DNA from: a virus
Virus record (IMG/VR): IMGVR_UViG_3300015371_000016
Location: 1-64,000 of that record
DNA length: 64,000 bases
Strand: one strand, 5' to 3'
Shown here: in pieces, positions 46,976 through 54,304 of the stretch
Layout of the letters: every line of letters begins with the position of its first letter
Position numbering within the stretch: the stretch's first letter is position 1
Notes under the pieces: model-generated
Databases searched by the model: none
What the model saw: the letters and a program-made list of their open reading frames with translations, nothing else
Told to the model about the DNA's origin: nothing
Translations under genes and position numbers: made by a program

Positions 46976-47021
46976 GACGGAAGCGGCTCGCTGTGGCGCG
47001 CCGTTTTCGCCCCGTCAGGGG
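46976..47021 (+). other. GC-rich structured leader
   Basis: GACGG (46976-46980) can pair with CCGTC (47012-47016), and CCCC-GTCA-GGGG forms a competing hairpin at 47010-47021. No known ribozyme core found. Lies where other genes of the cassette carry a hairpin plus ribozyme. Confidence 0.4.
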
Positions 47022-47041
47022 AAACAGAGGAGCACCAATCT

Positions 47042-47356
47042 ATGAAAACAGCGATTTTGGCTGCTGTCGCTATAGCTATGACCTCACTGCCGGCGCTGGC
47101 AAGGTATGATGGCCACCTAAGAACTAACTGCCGAGACCCTGCTGTTCTGGAAACGGTTCGTCTCGGTATCGCTAGGCGAGTGAGTCCTGTGTTCCTGCAA
47201 GCGTCCTGGCAGAATGTATTTACATTCCCGAACCCAGGCGGCTGGGACGGCCTAGAATGCTACGGCACACTGAATGCCGGCTCCACCTTTAGAGTCGTTT
47301 ACTTCGGCAACGTGGAGATCGGCGGCCAAGAATACATTTCCTGGAGGGCTCGCTGA
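47042..47356 (+). CDS. Small secreted protein
   Basis: 104 residues behind ACAGAGGAGCACC. Signal peptide (MKTAILAAVAIAMTSLPALA), then a mature domain with two cysteines (TNCRDPAV, LECYGTL). Periplasmic or extracellular; function unknown. Confidence 0.65.
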   Translation: MKTAILAAVAIAMTSLPALARYDGHLRTNCRDPAVLETVRLGIARRVSPVFLQASWQNVFTFPNPGGWDGLECYGTLNAGSTFRVVYFGNVEIGGQEYISWRAR

Positions 47357-47367
47357 TCTGACCTGGA

Positions 47368-47401
47368 CGCAGGCTGCTCACTCGCGGGTGCGCAGTCTGC
47401 G
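47368..47401 (+). other. 10-bp hairpin after the secreted-protein gene
   Basis: CGCAGGCTGC pairs with GCAGTCTGCG (one G-T) around a 14-base loop, no T run. Equivalent in place to the hairpins before the twisters, but no recognisable ribozyme follows in the 30 bases before the leader. Confidence 0.5.
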
Positions 47402-47445
47402 CCTCGGCCAGAATAGTCTGACTGAGGAATACAGAGGAACACCAA

Positions 47446-48378
47446 ATGACTGCACGAAACTGGATCGGCGGCAGGAATGGCAACCAAGCCTCTTCTGCTG
47501 CCAACTGGTCTCCTACTGGCGCACCGCTATCGGGCGACACGCTGACGATCGATCACGGCACGATGCAAGTCACTGGCAGCGCGCTCGGAAACGACGATCT
47601 GCACGTGACGGGCAATGCGACGGTCAGTTTTCACCAGAGCTACGGCGATCATCTGATCATCGGCGTGCCTGGACCGACCAAGCTGAACGCGACGGTCAAC
47701 CTATCGAATTCTGCCGTCGCGATCAATCAAGGCTGGGATAATCTGAAGATCAATGCCGCCGGCACCAACTGGCTCGCTCTGTCTAGCTATCCCGGCTACA
47801 GAGCGACCAACGGATCGGTGACGATCAAGAATTCAGGAACCCTAGTCGGGAGCGTCGGCGGCCTAGGCACGAGCGTGCGGATCGATGGCGGGACGTTCTA
47901 CAATCAGGACTCCCATGTCGGTCTGGACGGCGGATCGTTCGTGATCAACTCCAAAGTCGCGGGAGACGGCTCCTGGACTCTGGGCACGTATCACGCACCG
48001 TATGCCAAGCTCGAATTCATGCAATCGGTCAGCTCAGAGCAGACGATAAACCTGGAAAGCGGTGTGGGATACGGGCTCCTACAGATCGACCAGCCATCTA
48101 CCTTCCGGGCCAAAATCGGGTGGGCGAGTGAGCAAGCGATCGTCGATCTGAATAAGCTCGCCGCCGATAGCTACAAATATGATGCCTCGGCCGGTGCGCT
48201 CGACTTCTTCAGCGGCAACCGGATGATCTATCAGCTCCACGTCGAGAAAACGTCGCCCTACGTCGGAACTTACGCGGTCGCCAAAGGAACCTCGACCGGC
48301 GGTGCCGGCGTGGAACTCTATTCCAAGGACTTCGCGTGGAAGCTTCCGCACGGCGCTGATCTGCCAGTGCACACCTAA
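47446..48378 (+). CDS. Beta-solenoid-like adhesin-type protein
   Basis: 310 residues behind ACAGAGGAACACC. Starts MTARNWIGGRNGNQASSAAN, followed by GDTLTIDHGTMQVTGS and repeating Gly/Asn/Thr strands, as in beta-helix or autotransporter-like surface proteins. No signal peptide. It is the largest gene of the early cassette and seems out of place, since such proteins are usually virion or surface parts. Role unknown. Confidence 0.6.
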   Translation: MTARNWIGGRNGNQASSAANWSPTGAPLSGDTLTIDHGTMQVTGSALGNDDLHVTGNATVSFHQSYGDHLIIGVPGPTKLNATVNLSNSAVAINQGWDNLKINAAGTNWLALSSYPGYRATNGSVTIKNSGTLVGSVGGLGTSVRIDGGTFYNQDSHVGLDGGSFVINSKVAGDGSWTLGTYHAPYAKLEFMQSVSSEQTINLESGVGYGLLQIDQPSTFRAKIGWASEQAIVDLNKLAADSYKYDASAGALDFFSGNRMIYQLHVEKTSPYVGTYAVAKGTSTGGAGVELYSKDFAWKLPHGADLPVHT

Positions 48379-48383
48379 CACTA

Positions 48384-48410
48384 CCCGCACCGTGTCGGGG
48401 TCGGTGCGGG
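48384..48410 (+). other. Hairpin before twister 5
   Basis: 9-bp perfect stem CCCGCACCG/CGGTGCGGG with a nine-base loop, directly adjacent to the twister P1. Confidence 0.7.
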
Positions 48411-48468
48411 GCTTAATGCAGCAGAGCTGGTCCCAAGCCCAGCGCCCTACAGGGAATGCAGAGGGAGC
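48411..48468 (+). ncRNA. Twister ribozyme 5 (best consensus copy)
   Basis: P1 GCT/AGC, cleavage step T48414-A48415, P2 TGCA/TGCA, P4 GCTGG-TCCCAAGC-CCAGC, extra stem CCC-TACA-GGG, 3' core GAGGG. All conserved twister elements are present, with both pseudoknots pairing. Confidence 0.9.
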
Positions 48469-48487
48469 AACAGAGGAACATCATCAC

Positions 48488-48682
48488 ATGACTAGCTATG
48501 AGATCATGCGGGCAGCGCTCGCGCTGCTCATGCACGTCACCAATCCGAACAATCCACACTGTCTCGACGATCTGCATAAATGGCAGGACTTTCTGCGCAG
48601 CAAATACGCTGAGCAGTGTGAGATGGATCGCAATTGCTCATTATGGCTGGAGCACGGCGATCTAATGTGCCGACCACTATAA
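48488..48682 (+). CDS. Early cassette gene, small protein
   Basis: 64 residues behind ACAGAGGAACATCATCAC. Helical with four cysteines (HCLDDLHKWQDFLRSKYAEQ, CEMDRNCSLW). Unknown. Confidence 0.55.
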   Translation: MTSYEIMRAALALLMHVTNPNNPHCLDDLHKWQDFLRSKYAEQCEMDRNCSLWLEHGDLMCRPL

Positions 48683-48692
48683 AGGAACAGAA

Positions 48693-48932
48693 ATGGATAT
48701 TCTCAGCACATTCGGTCTCGTCGTGACATTCGCGACTTTAGCATACTCCATTTTTCAGATGATCCAAATCAGGAAACAGCGCCGTCAAGCTGAGGCGTTA
48801 AACCGTCTTCTGATGATACTGGCCGCCCAGTCATTCATGAACCAGCCCCTGCCGATATGGATCGCGTGGTCGCTAATGACTGGCCTTCGTTTTCATCTGG
48901 AAATCGAGAAGAAGGAGGCTGAGAACTCTTGA
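48693..48932 (+). CDS. Small membrane protein
   Basis: 79 residues. One N-terminal membrane helix (MDILSTFGLVVTFATLAYSI), a basic coiled part (IRKQRRQAEALNRLL) and a second hydrophobic patch (PLPIWIAWSLMTGL). AAAGGAA lies upstream. Unknown. Confidence 0.6.
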   Translation: MDILSTFGLVVTFATLAYSIFQMIQIRKQRRQAEALNRLLMILAAQSFMNQPLPIWIAWSLMTGLRFHLEIEKKEAENS

Positions 48933-48934
48933 CT

Positions 48935-49076
48935 AAGGGAGCGCGCTTAGCGTGGCTCTCTTAGCCTGGAGTTCACCCAGGTAACCCCTGACCAGCGGGC
49001 CGACCTACCGGCCAACGACACATGGTTACGCGGTCTCGGTTGTGGACACTGGTCGGGCCGAGACCAATTTCCTGCA
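48935..49076 (+). ncRNA. Candidate structured RNA with interlocking stems
   Basis: A 10-bp hairpin (CTAAGGGAGC/GCTCTCTTAG) is followed by several complementary pairs in crossing order: GTAACC/GGTTAC, GACCAG/CTGGTC and GGTCTCGG/CCGAGACC, with CCTGG/CCAGG and GGCC/GGCC hairpins. Crossing helices imply pseudoknots. It occupies the same place as the ribozymes before other cassette genes, but I recognise no class. Confidence 0.5.
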
Positions 49077-49091
49077 AGCAGAGGACACACA

Positions 49092-49463
49092 ATGCCATTC
49101 GATTCAATGAAAAGCGACCTACAGATCGAGCGCGACGAGAAGGCTCTTGCGATGCTCAACTGGATTTATGCCAGCATGGCCGCGCACCGATACACGTGGT
49201 GCCAAGGCTCAATGGGCGTGGGCGGTATACACTGCATTATGGGCTGGGCGAGAAGATACGACGGCGTATTTGGTGCCGAACTTTTGGCTGAGTATTTGGG
49301 ACCGCTTTGTCCAAATATCGCAGACGAAGGACTCACTATTATTGTTCGTCAAAATTTGCTTGCCCATCGTGTAATAAAAATGAACGACGCCAGATCGACC
49401 ACAAAAGACACGATGCTTTTATTGCTATCTCAAGCAATCACGAACATCAGGCTGGGTAAATAA
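49092..49463 (+). CDS. Last early cassette gene, unknown
   Basis: 123 residues behind a GCAGAGGACACACA leader. Helical (ALAMLNWIYASMAAHRYTWC) with a Gly-rich turn (GSMGVGGIHCIMGWARRY). The intrinsic terminator at 49508 ends the unit. Unknown. Confidence 0.6.
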   Translation: MPFDSMKSDLQIERDEKALAMLNWIYASMAAHRYTWCQGSMGVGGIHCIMGWARRYDGVFGAELLAEYLGPLCPNIADEGLTIIVRQNLLAHRVIKMNDARSTTKDTMLLLLSQAITNIRLGK

Positions 49464-49507
49464 AGCGGTTGCTACTGAAGGGACACACCAAGAGCTGATT
49501 CAGATCA

Positions 49508-49537
49508 GGGCGGTACTTTCGGGTGCCGCCCTTTTTT
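49508..49537 (+). terminator. Intrinsic terminator of the early cassette
   Basis: 9-bp stem GGGCGGTAC/GTGCCGCCC (one G-T pair) followed by T6. Strong classical terminator. Confidence 0.9.
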
Positions 49538-49911
49538 ATCCTGCTCGATTCGCAAGCGCCTTCACATTGGCGAAGCCAAGAGAGCTTACTGTCGCAATTA
49601 GGCTACAGTGCACTGTTACCGCACCATTTCACGTGGCCGCTGTCAAGCGGTTTCACGGGTCCGAGAGACCGAATTTCACGGAAACGCGCGTGGCGCCGCA
49701 CGTTTTGGATATAATCTGTGCACAGTATCGCTGCACAAACGAACGGGACCGCCCAGTGACCAGCAAGCGGTCCCGCCCACCAACCTACAGAGGAACGCAC
49801 CAATGCCACGCTCACGCCCAGCGATCTCGCGGTAAAGCTCTGGCAGTTCCGTGTTCAATGTAGCGTTTCGCGGGTTTCTTGTCACCACGCTTTCTAATGT
49901 AGACGTTCCCT
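49538..49911. other. Intergenic region with a -10 box and a leader without a gene
   Basis: No substantial gene. A perfect TATAAT is at 49710-49715 (plus strand, no good -35). A hairpin GGGACCGC/GCGGTCCC is at 49746-49774, followed by the cassette leader ACAGAGGAACGCACC. That leads only to a ten-codon frame (49803-49835, MPRSRPAISR). It looks like a promoter plus leader whose gene has been lost, or a leader peptide. Confidence 0.5.
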
Positions 49912-50682
49912 CTATGCTGCCTTTGTTGGTATGTCGGCGCGACGTTCGTCGATCTCTGTCGAGAAGTGCTCCGCTAATAAATCAAGCGCGCCCATCAGCC
50001 GCTCGGTCTCCGTCCGCAGTAGACGTTGACGTTCCCGGCACCACTCCTCCAGCGTTCGGTTCCAGATGACTATGCACAATATAAGCCAGCGCGTCTCGGT
50101 GGAAAAGCGCTTCATGGCGCGTATGAAGTCCCGTCCCGCTCGCTCTGACCTCTGTGCAGCGCTGGTAGGACCCAACCGAGGAAGATGCACTGAGGCGCCA
50201 ATGGGCAGGATGTTATCGCGTGAGCAGAGCCCGCCGGCCGCGATGTCAGACAACCAGCGCAGATAGTCTGCTGCCCGGATGTGCTCCTCGGTGACCGAGG
50301 ACGACGGGTCCTTCGCCATGATCCGCAGCGGGTCGAAAGTGTGCCACCCGGTGATCTCCCTTACCCTTCGGGCGTTGGGCCGGAGGTCGTCTGGGTCTCG
50401 CCAGGAAGCGCGCATGGCCTTTCCGTGCGTCTGCTGGGCTCGTGGCGGGCCGGAGGGATCGGTGGCCATCATACGGCTGGCAGCGTGCACGACGGCGTCC
50501 TGAGCGATCCTAGACCGGTGCACGCGGGTCACTTCGAGGCGGAGGGTAGCTCCCGAGATGTCAGGCTTCGGGAGAGGCTCGGCTGAGTGGATCAGCCACA
50601 TCATCCCGCCGTGTCGCTCCTCGACCGCGTCGCCTGGACTGGGCAATGGTCCCACCCATGGAACCCTGACCACGCGGCTCAT
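49912..50682 (-). CDS. Unknown protein, possibly DUF6456-like regulator
   Basis: 256 residues. The C-terminal 130 residues (EEHIRAADYLRWLSDIAAGG, AQRSERAGRDFIRAMKRFST, RLMGALDLLAEHFSTEIDE) are helical and arranged somewhat like DUF6456-type putative HTH regulators of alphaproteobacteria. This match is weak. It is the last gene of the leftward replication operon. Confidence 0.55.
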   Translation of the reverse strand: MSRVVRVPWVGPLPSPGDAVEERHGGMMWLIHSAEPLPKPDISGATLRLEVTRVHRSRIAQDAVVHAASRMMATDPSGPPRAQQTHGKAMRASWRDPDDLRPNARRVREITGWHTFDPLRIMAKDPSSSVTEEHIRAADYLRWLSDIAAGGLCSRDNILPIGASVHLPRLGPTSAAQRSERAGRDFIRAMKRFSTETRWLILCIVIWNRTLEEWCRERQRLLRTETERLMGALDLLAEHFSTEIDERRADIPTKAA

Positions 50683-50710
50683 GCTGCTTCGTCCAACGTC
50701 TCGCGTGTAT

Positions 50711-50968
50711 TCATGCTCTTGCTGTCTCCCTGATCTTTGCTAGCGCATCCTCGCTTGCCTTGAGGCCATCCTTGGCTCGCCTAAGCACGTCCACGCTTTC
50801 CTTGAGGTAATTCACCGTCGCTTCTAACAGCTCGATCCGACGATCGGCCTCGCTGCGCGAAAGCTTCTTCGCATCCACCCATTTCGGATACACCCGCTTG
50901 CGTAGCACGATCTCGCGCTCTAGCTCGCCGACCATGTCATCGACGGTGATCGCAAATAAATCGGTCAT
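50711..50968 (-). CDS. Small coiled-coil phage protein
   Basis: 85 residues; VYPKWVDAKKLSRSEADRRI, then ELLEATVNYLKESV, fits a small helical family common in phage replication regions. The start overlaps the helicase stop by four bases. Function unknown. Confidence 0.65.
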   Translation of the reverse strand: MTDLFAITVDDMVGELEREIVLRKRVYPKWVDAKKLSRSEADRRIELLEATVNYLKESVDVLRRAKDGLKASEDALAKIRETARA

Positions 50969-52728
50969 GTTTCATTCCACGGCTTTGATGGCGGCGGCAG
51001 GTCGTCGATCATTGGATCAAGATACCGACCGGTTGTCGCGTCGAAACCGAGACGCACGATAGCTCCACGCTGAGCGAACCGCCTGAATCTCGACTTCCAA
51101 GCAATTAGCCGCGAAATGGTTTCCTTTTCAGGTCGCCAGATTGTCAGTCCTAAATCACACTTATTGGCCCAGTGCGCCGATCCCGATATCTCATATCCGG
51201 CGGGTGGGTCTCGTTCTTCACCGTTTCTTTTCGGTTGCGGTTTGGCCGGATGCACCGCTATCCAGACATTACAGCCGTGGCGCAGAGCAAACGCTTTGAA
51301 GCGACGCAAACAACGCGCGACATATTCGGTCTCGGCCAAGTCACCGTAATGGTGTTCAACTTCGTTCCATGGATCGAGCAATAGATCGGTCGTACCGTCG
51401 CGTAGCAATAGCATTGTCGCCTGTTCGATCAGCCAATCCACCGTGGGCGACGTGCTTTCGGAATCCGACACCAGCATGCTGATCCGACCGTTAAGGAAAT
51501 CACCGGCTTCTCGCTTGTCTTCTTCCGACATTTCGTGAAACGGCTTACCGCGATAGACGGCAGCGCAGTCCTCGGCGAAATCTTCCCAGGGCTGGTGTTC
51601 CGGCGAGAATATTGCCCAGCGTCGATCATGGTTGCGCGCGGTGTGCACCGCGACAAAGCGTGTCCACGAGGACTTGCCGTGCTGCGGAAAACCGGTCAGC
51701 ACGATCAGACGCCCTTCGGTCGGTAGCTTAATTTCCCTGTCGGTGCCTATCGTGCCTGCGCCCATAGTCGCATAGCGAGGACGATCCTTAAGAAGCACGT
51801 CCGAATTAATTTTGCGCACGCCCTCGATCGGATAGGGCTCGGCGCTATCGATTGCTTGCTGAAGATATTCGAAGCCCTTGCGTAGGGCGTCGCAGGCATC
51901 CTTGCAGCCCTCCGGCCACGTCACTATCGACACGCGATGTCGGCCAAGCCGGCGGGCAAGTTCCTCGCGTAAGGCCAGCCCAGGCTTGTCCATATCGCCC
52001 GCAAGTACGAAATTCTTAACCCTCGTCAATTCCTCGGCGTGGGTTTCTAGTGCGGCAAAGCGAAGATCACTGGGATTAGCTTTGACGGTCGCAGGAGCGC
52101 CATCCCGCAGAGATACCGTCGCGGGATATCCGCATTCGTGCATCGCCATCACGTCCGGTTCGCCCTCGACGAAATAAACCGTTTCCGCCTTGGCAATCGC
52201 GTCGATATTGAACAGCGTCGGAGTCCCGTTATTTTCCTGACTCTGCGGCTGCTTCTCGGGATACGGACGATATTTTCGGGCCACGTCCTCGCCGCGAAAG
52301 CGATACGGGAACACGATCGCTGGCCGTTGCCCTAGACCAGGGAAAGTGCGGTTCATAGCGTAGACACCGAATCGATCGACCGTGACCTTGCCAATGTGCC
52401 GCTCAGCAAAGAATTCGTAAAGCCAGTCAGGCTGATTGGTCGTGTCCCAGTAGGTATGCTCAGGCAAAACCTTTTCCTTCGACGCCGAGGATCGTGTCCT
52501 CGGGAAATCGCTATTTGCGCGGATACTGTCTTTCCAGCCACACGTACCGCGATGACAAATCCATACCGCGCCCTGTCCGTCCTCGTCGAGCTTGACCGAA
52601 AGCGACTTCTCCCGGTGAGACCCGCCACCACAGCGCGGGCAAATTATTTGCTCGCTCCACGCTCCCAGCAATAGGCGGCGAACCCTGATGCCGTGGTCTA
52701 GGAGCTGACCGAGAATATCGCCGTTCAC
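50965..52728 (-). CDS. Primase-helicase (T7 gp4-like)
   Basis: 587 residues. Zinc ribbon at about 30-63 (CPRCGGG, then CHRGTCGW). TOPRIM-type primase at about 180-260 with YFVEGEPDVMAMHECG and LAGDMDKPG. DnaB-like helicase at about 335-587 with Walker A TGFPQHGKSS and LLLDPWNE. Primes and unwinds at the fork. The start overlaps the stop of the initiator-like gene. The best-defined replication gene in the window. Confidence 0.9.
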   Translation of the reverse strand: MNGDILGQLLDHGIRVRRLLLGAWSEQIICPRCGGGSHREKSLSVKLDEDGQGAVWICHRGTCGWKDSIRANSDFPRTRSSASKEKVLPEHTYWDTTNQPDWLYEFFAERHIGKVTVDRFGVYAMNRTFPGLGQRPAIVFPYRFRGEDVARKYRPYPEKQPQSQENNGTPTLFNIDAIAKAETVYFVEGEPDVMAMHECGYPATVSLRDGAPATVKANPSDLRFAALETHAEELTRVKNFVLAGDMDKPGLALREELARRLGRHRVSIVTWPEGCKDACDALRKGFEYLQQAIDSAEPYPIEGVRKINSDVLLKDRPRYATMGAGTIGTDREIKLPTEGRLIVLTGFPQHGKSSWTRFVAVHTARNHDRRWAIFSPEHQPWEDFAEDCAAVYRGKPFHEMSEEDKREAGDFLNGRISMLVSDSESTSPTVDWLIEQATMLLLRDGTTDLLLDPWNEVEHHYGDLAETEYVARCLRRFKAFALRHGCNVWIAVHPAKPQPKRNGEERDPPAGYEISGSAHWANKCDLGLTIWRPEKETISRLIAWKSRFRRFAQRGAIVRLGFDATTGRYLDPMIDDLPPPSKPWNET

Positions 52729-53519
52729 AGCGCGACCCTCTGTCCCACATCCGCGAATAAATCGTGGCCGTTCGGCTTTCGTGGCAGCCGCTCGCTGGCC
52801 GTGATCAGCCAGATCCTAAATCGGGAATCCCAACGAATGCATTTTGCTCCCTTGGCCTCCGCCCAGCTTCGCATTTTATCCACTTCGAGATTGAAGCCGC
52901 GTTCGTCGAAGCCGAGCGATTTGGCCAGGGCGATGTGCTTGACAGTGGGAACCCAATCGTCAGGCAATTCCGTCTCGCGTGCGCGTGCGCGTGCGCGCGC
53001 GGAGTCCGAACGAAGTGAGGACTCTCTCTCTTGGGAGTCCTTGGGGGATTCTTTCTTAGGGGGATTCTCTGCAAAGTTTGCAGGTTCGAATTGCAGTGTT
53101 TTGCAGGTAAAGTTTGCAGAATTTGCAGGTTCAGACGAGGTTGCTGTCTGCAAATCTTGCATATCATGCTGCGAATCTTGCACCTTTGCTGCCTGCAAAT
53201 CTTGCATATCACGCTGCAAATCTTGCACCGTTTGATCTGCGGATTTTTCAGTCTTGGGAGGGTCTGCCGGTCGCAGAATGTGGTAGTGGTGCACCTGTCG
53301 CTTACGCGCTTCGATACGAATTAGTTTGGCTTCGGCTAGTCTGTGTACCGCACTATGGACAGTTCGCTGGCACAATTCCGTCTCGACGGAAATGGTCGAT
53401 ATAGACGGCCAACAGATCATAGAGCCGTTCGCCTTGTCGGCGAGGTAAATCAGGACGACGCGCTCTGAGGCTGAAAGGCCACGTTGACGCAATGCCCAAA
53501 CGACGTGAGGACAGCTCAT
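52725..53519 (-). CDS. O-like replication initiator with internal iterons
   Basis: 264 residues. About 1-80 is a winged-helix HTH (RQRGLSASERVVLIYLADKA, WPSISTISVETELCQRTVHS). The middle carries Gln/Asp-rich repeats (VQDLQRDMQDLQ, VQDSQHDMQDLQ) encoded by the iterons at 53070-53227. An Arg/Ala run (ARARARARE) and a C-terminal domain (WDSRFRIWLITASERLP) follow. Gene order initiator then helicase, and repeats inside the gene, recall lambda O with its origin. Confidence 0.75.
   Translation of the reverse strand: MSCPHVVWALRQRGLSASERVVLIYLADKANGSMICWPSISTISVETELCQRTVHSAVHRLAEAKLIRIEARKRQVHHYHILRPADPPKTEKSADQTVQDLQRDMQDLQAAKVQDSQHDMQDLQTATSSEPANSANFTCKTLQFEPANFAENPPKKESPKDSQERESSLRSDSARARARARETELPDDWVPTVKHIALAKSLGFDERGFNLEVDKMRSWAEAKGAKCIRWDSRFRIWLITASERLPRKPNGHDLFADVGQRVAL
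53070..53227. repeat. Iteron-like repeats, candidate replication origin
   Basis: TGCAAATCTTGCA at 53149, 53194 and 53215, with variant TGCGAATCTTGCA at 53170, and the palindrome TGCAAAGTTTGCA at 53070. Start-to-start distances are 21, 24 and 21 bases, about two helical turns. They lie inside the O-like gene. Confidence 0.65.
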
Positions 53520-53707
53520 GCCCGGCCTCCCTTGAGGGAGATCATTTGTCGCATCGCCGAGGCGGTGGCCTCTATTTCCTCGATCAGAAGATCAGCGGGA
53601 ATGGCTCCTGCTTCGATCGCCGCGCCGAGCGTCCAGAGCATGATGTGCCGGGCATGATCGAAGTCGTCGGCGATATTTTCAGAATTACGTGAATAATTCG
53701 AGAACAT
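53516..53707 (-). CDS. Small regulatory-type protein
   Basis: 63 residues from the ATG with GGGAG upstream. MFSNYSRNSENIADDFDHAR and a helical rest. First gene of the initiator-helicase subunit and coupled to the initiator by overlap. Unknown; possibly a regulator. Confidence 0.55.
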   Translation of the reverse strand: MFSNYSRNSENIADDFDHARHIMLWTLGAAIEAGAIPADLLIEEIEATASAMRQMISLKGGRA

Positions 53708-53783
53708 GACATTTCTCCCATTGCGTTTCGGCCCGGAAGCTGCCATGTCTCACGTGCTATTGCGAGAACATGGCAATCACTTA

Positions 53784-53820
53784 GAGGGTCGTCCGTTACC
53801 AAGGCGGCCCTCTCTTCTTT
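53784..53820 (+). terminator. Weak plus-strand terminator-like hairpin
   Basis: 8-bp stem GAGGGTCG/CGGCCCTC followed by TCTTCTTT. No plus-strand gene obviously precedes it, so it may be an attenuator for an unseen transcript. The rest of 53708-53846 holds nothing recognisable. Confidence 0.35.
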
Positions 53821-53846
53821 TCAGAGAAAACACATACTATGACAGC

Positions 53847-54038
53847 TCACGAGGCTGTGCAAACAACAAGACATTTCAAGCACGTGTTGTGATCTGATGA
53901 TCCGCCGCTTAAAGGAAGCGTTTCCGGTCCCATAGGGCGGTAAGGATTAGTGCCCGGGCAAACCGAGACGACTCCAGCTCTGCCGCAACTTGAGCAGCGG
54001 CGGGCAGCGAAGGCAGTAGCGAACTGATCCAGCGTCAT
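53847..54038 (-). CDS. Small zinc-ribbon protein
   Basis: 63 residues; CSSCGR near residue 15 and CLKCLVVC near 53 form a zinc ribbon. The ATG overlaps the HNH gene stop (ATGA). Possible nucleic-acid-binding accessory factor. Confidence 0.6.
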   Translation of the reverse strand: MTLDQFATAFAARRCSSCGRAGVVSVCPGTNPYRPMGPETLPLSGGSSDHNTCLKCLVVCTAS

Positions 54039-54304
54039 GGCATATCCCTGTCGATCTGAGCTAGTTCCTTGGCGATCTCAACGAGACTGATCCGGTAGCG
54101 CTTCTCGAACCTCTGCCAGCCGATCTTGTGTCCCTCCATGTGGTGCATGTGGCACATGGGCACGATCCACTTGTCGGATGGTTTCATGCCCATGCCAGAG
54201 TTGGCTGCCGTGCGGACATGGTGACGCTCAGGCTCCCGCCAGCAGGCTGGAACGCAGCATCCCAGGCTGAGGATTATCTCCTGGCGGACAGCTTCAGAGG
54301 TCAT
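54035..54304 (-). CDS. HNH-type nuclease
   Basis: 89 residues from the ATG that overlaps the upstream stop (ATGA). CCVPACWREPERHHVRTAAN, then KWIVPMCHMHHMEGHKIGWQ, shows the metal-binding cysteines and histidines of small phage HNH nucleases (DUF968-like). It lies with PD-(D/E)XK-like and RuvC-like genes, so a role in recombination or DNA processing is likely. Confidence 0.75.
   Translation of the reverse strand: MTSEAVRQEIILSLGCCVPACWREPERHHVRTAANSGMGMKPSDKWIVPMCHMHHMEGHKIGWQRFEKRYRISLVEIAKELAQIDRDMP

Noticed and set aside
47415-47446. CTGAGGA before the 47446 gene as a hammerhead core
   Set aside because: No GAAA element or stem II partner lies in the preceding 90 bases.
48935-49076. HDV-like ribozyme in the structured leader
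   Set aside because: Helices occur in a partly similar order. However, ten bases separate the P3 and P1 strands, the P2 partner lies inside the would-be P4 loop, and the catalytic C context is missing.
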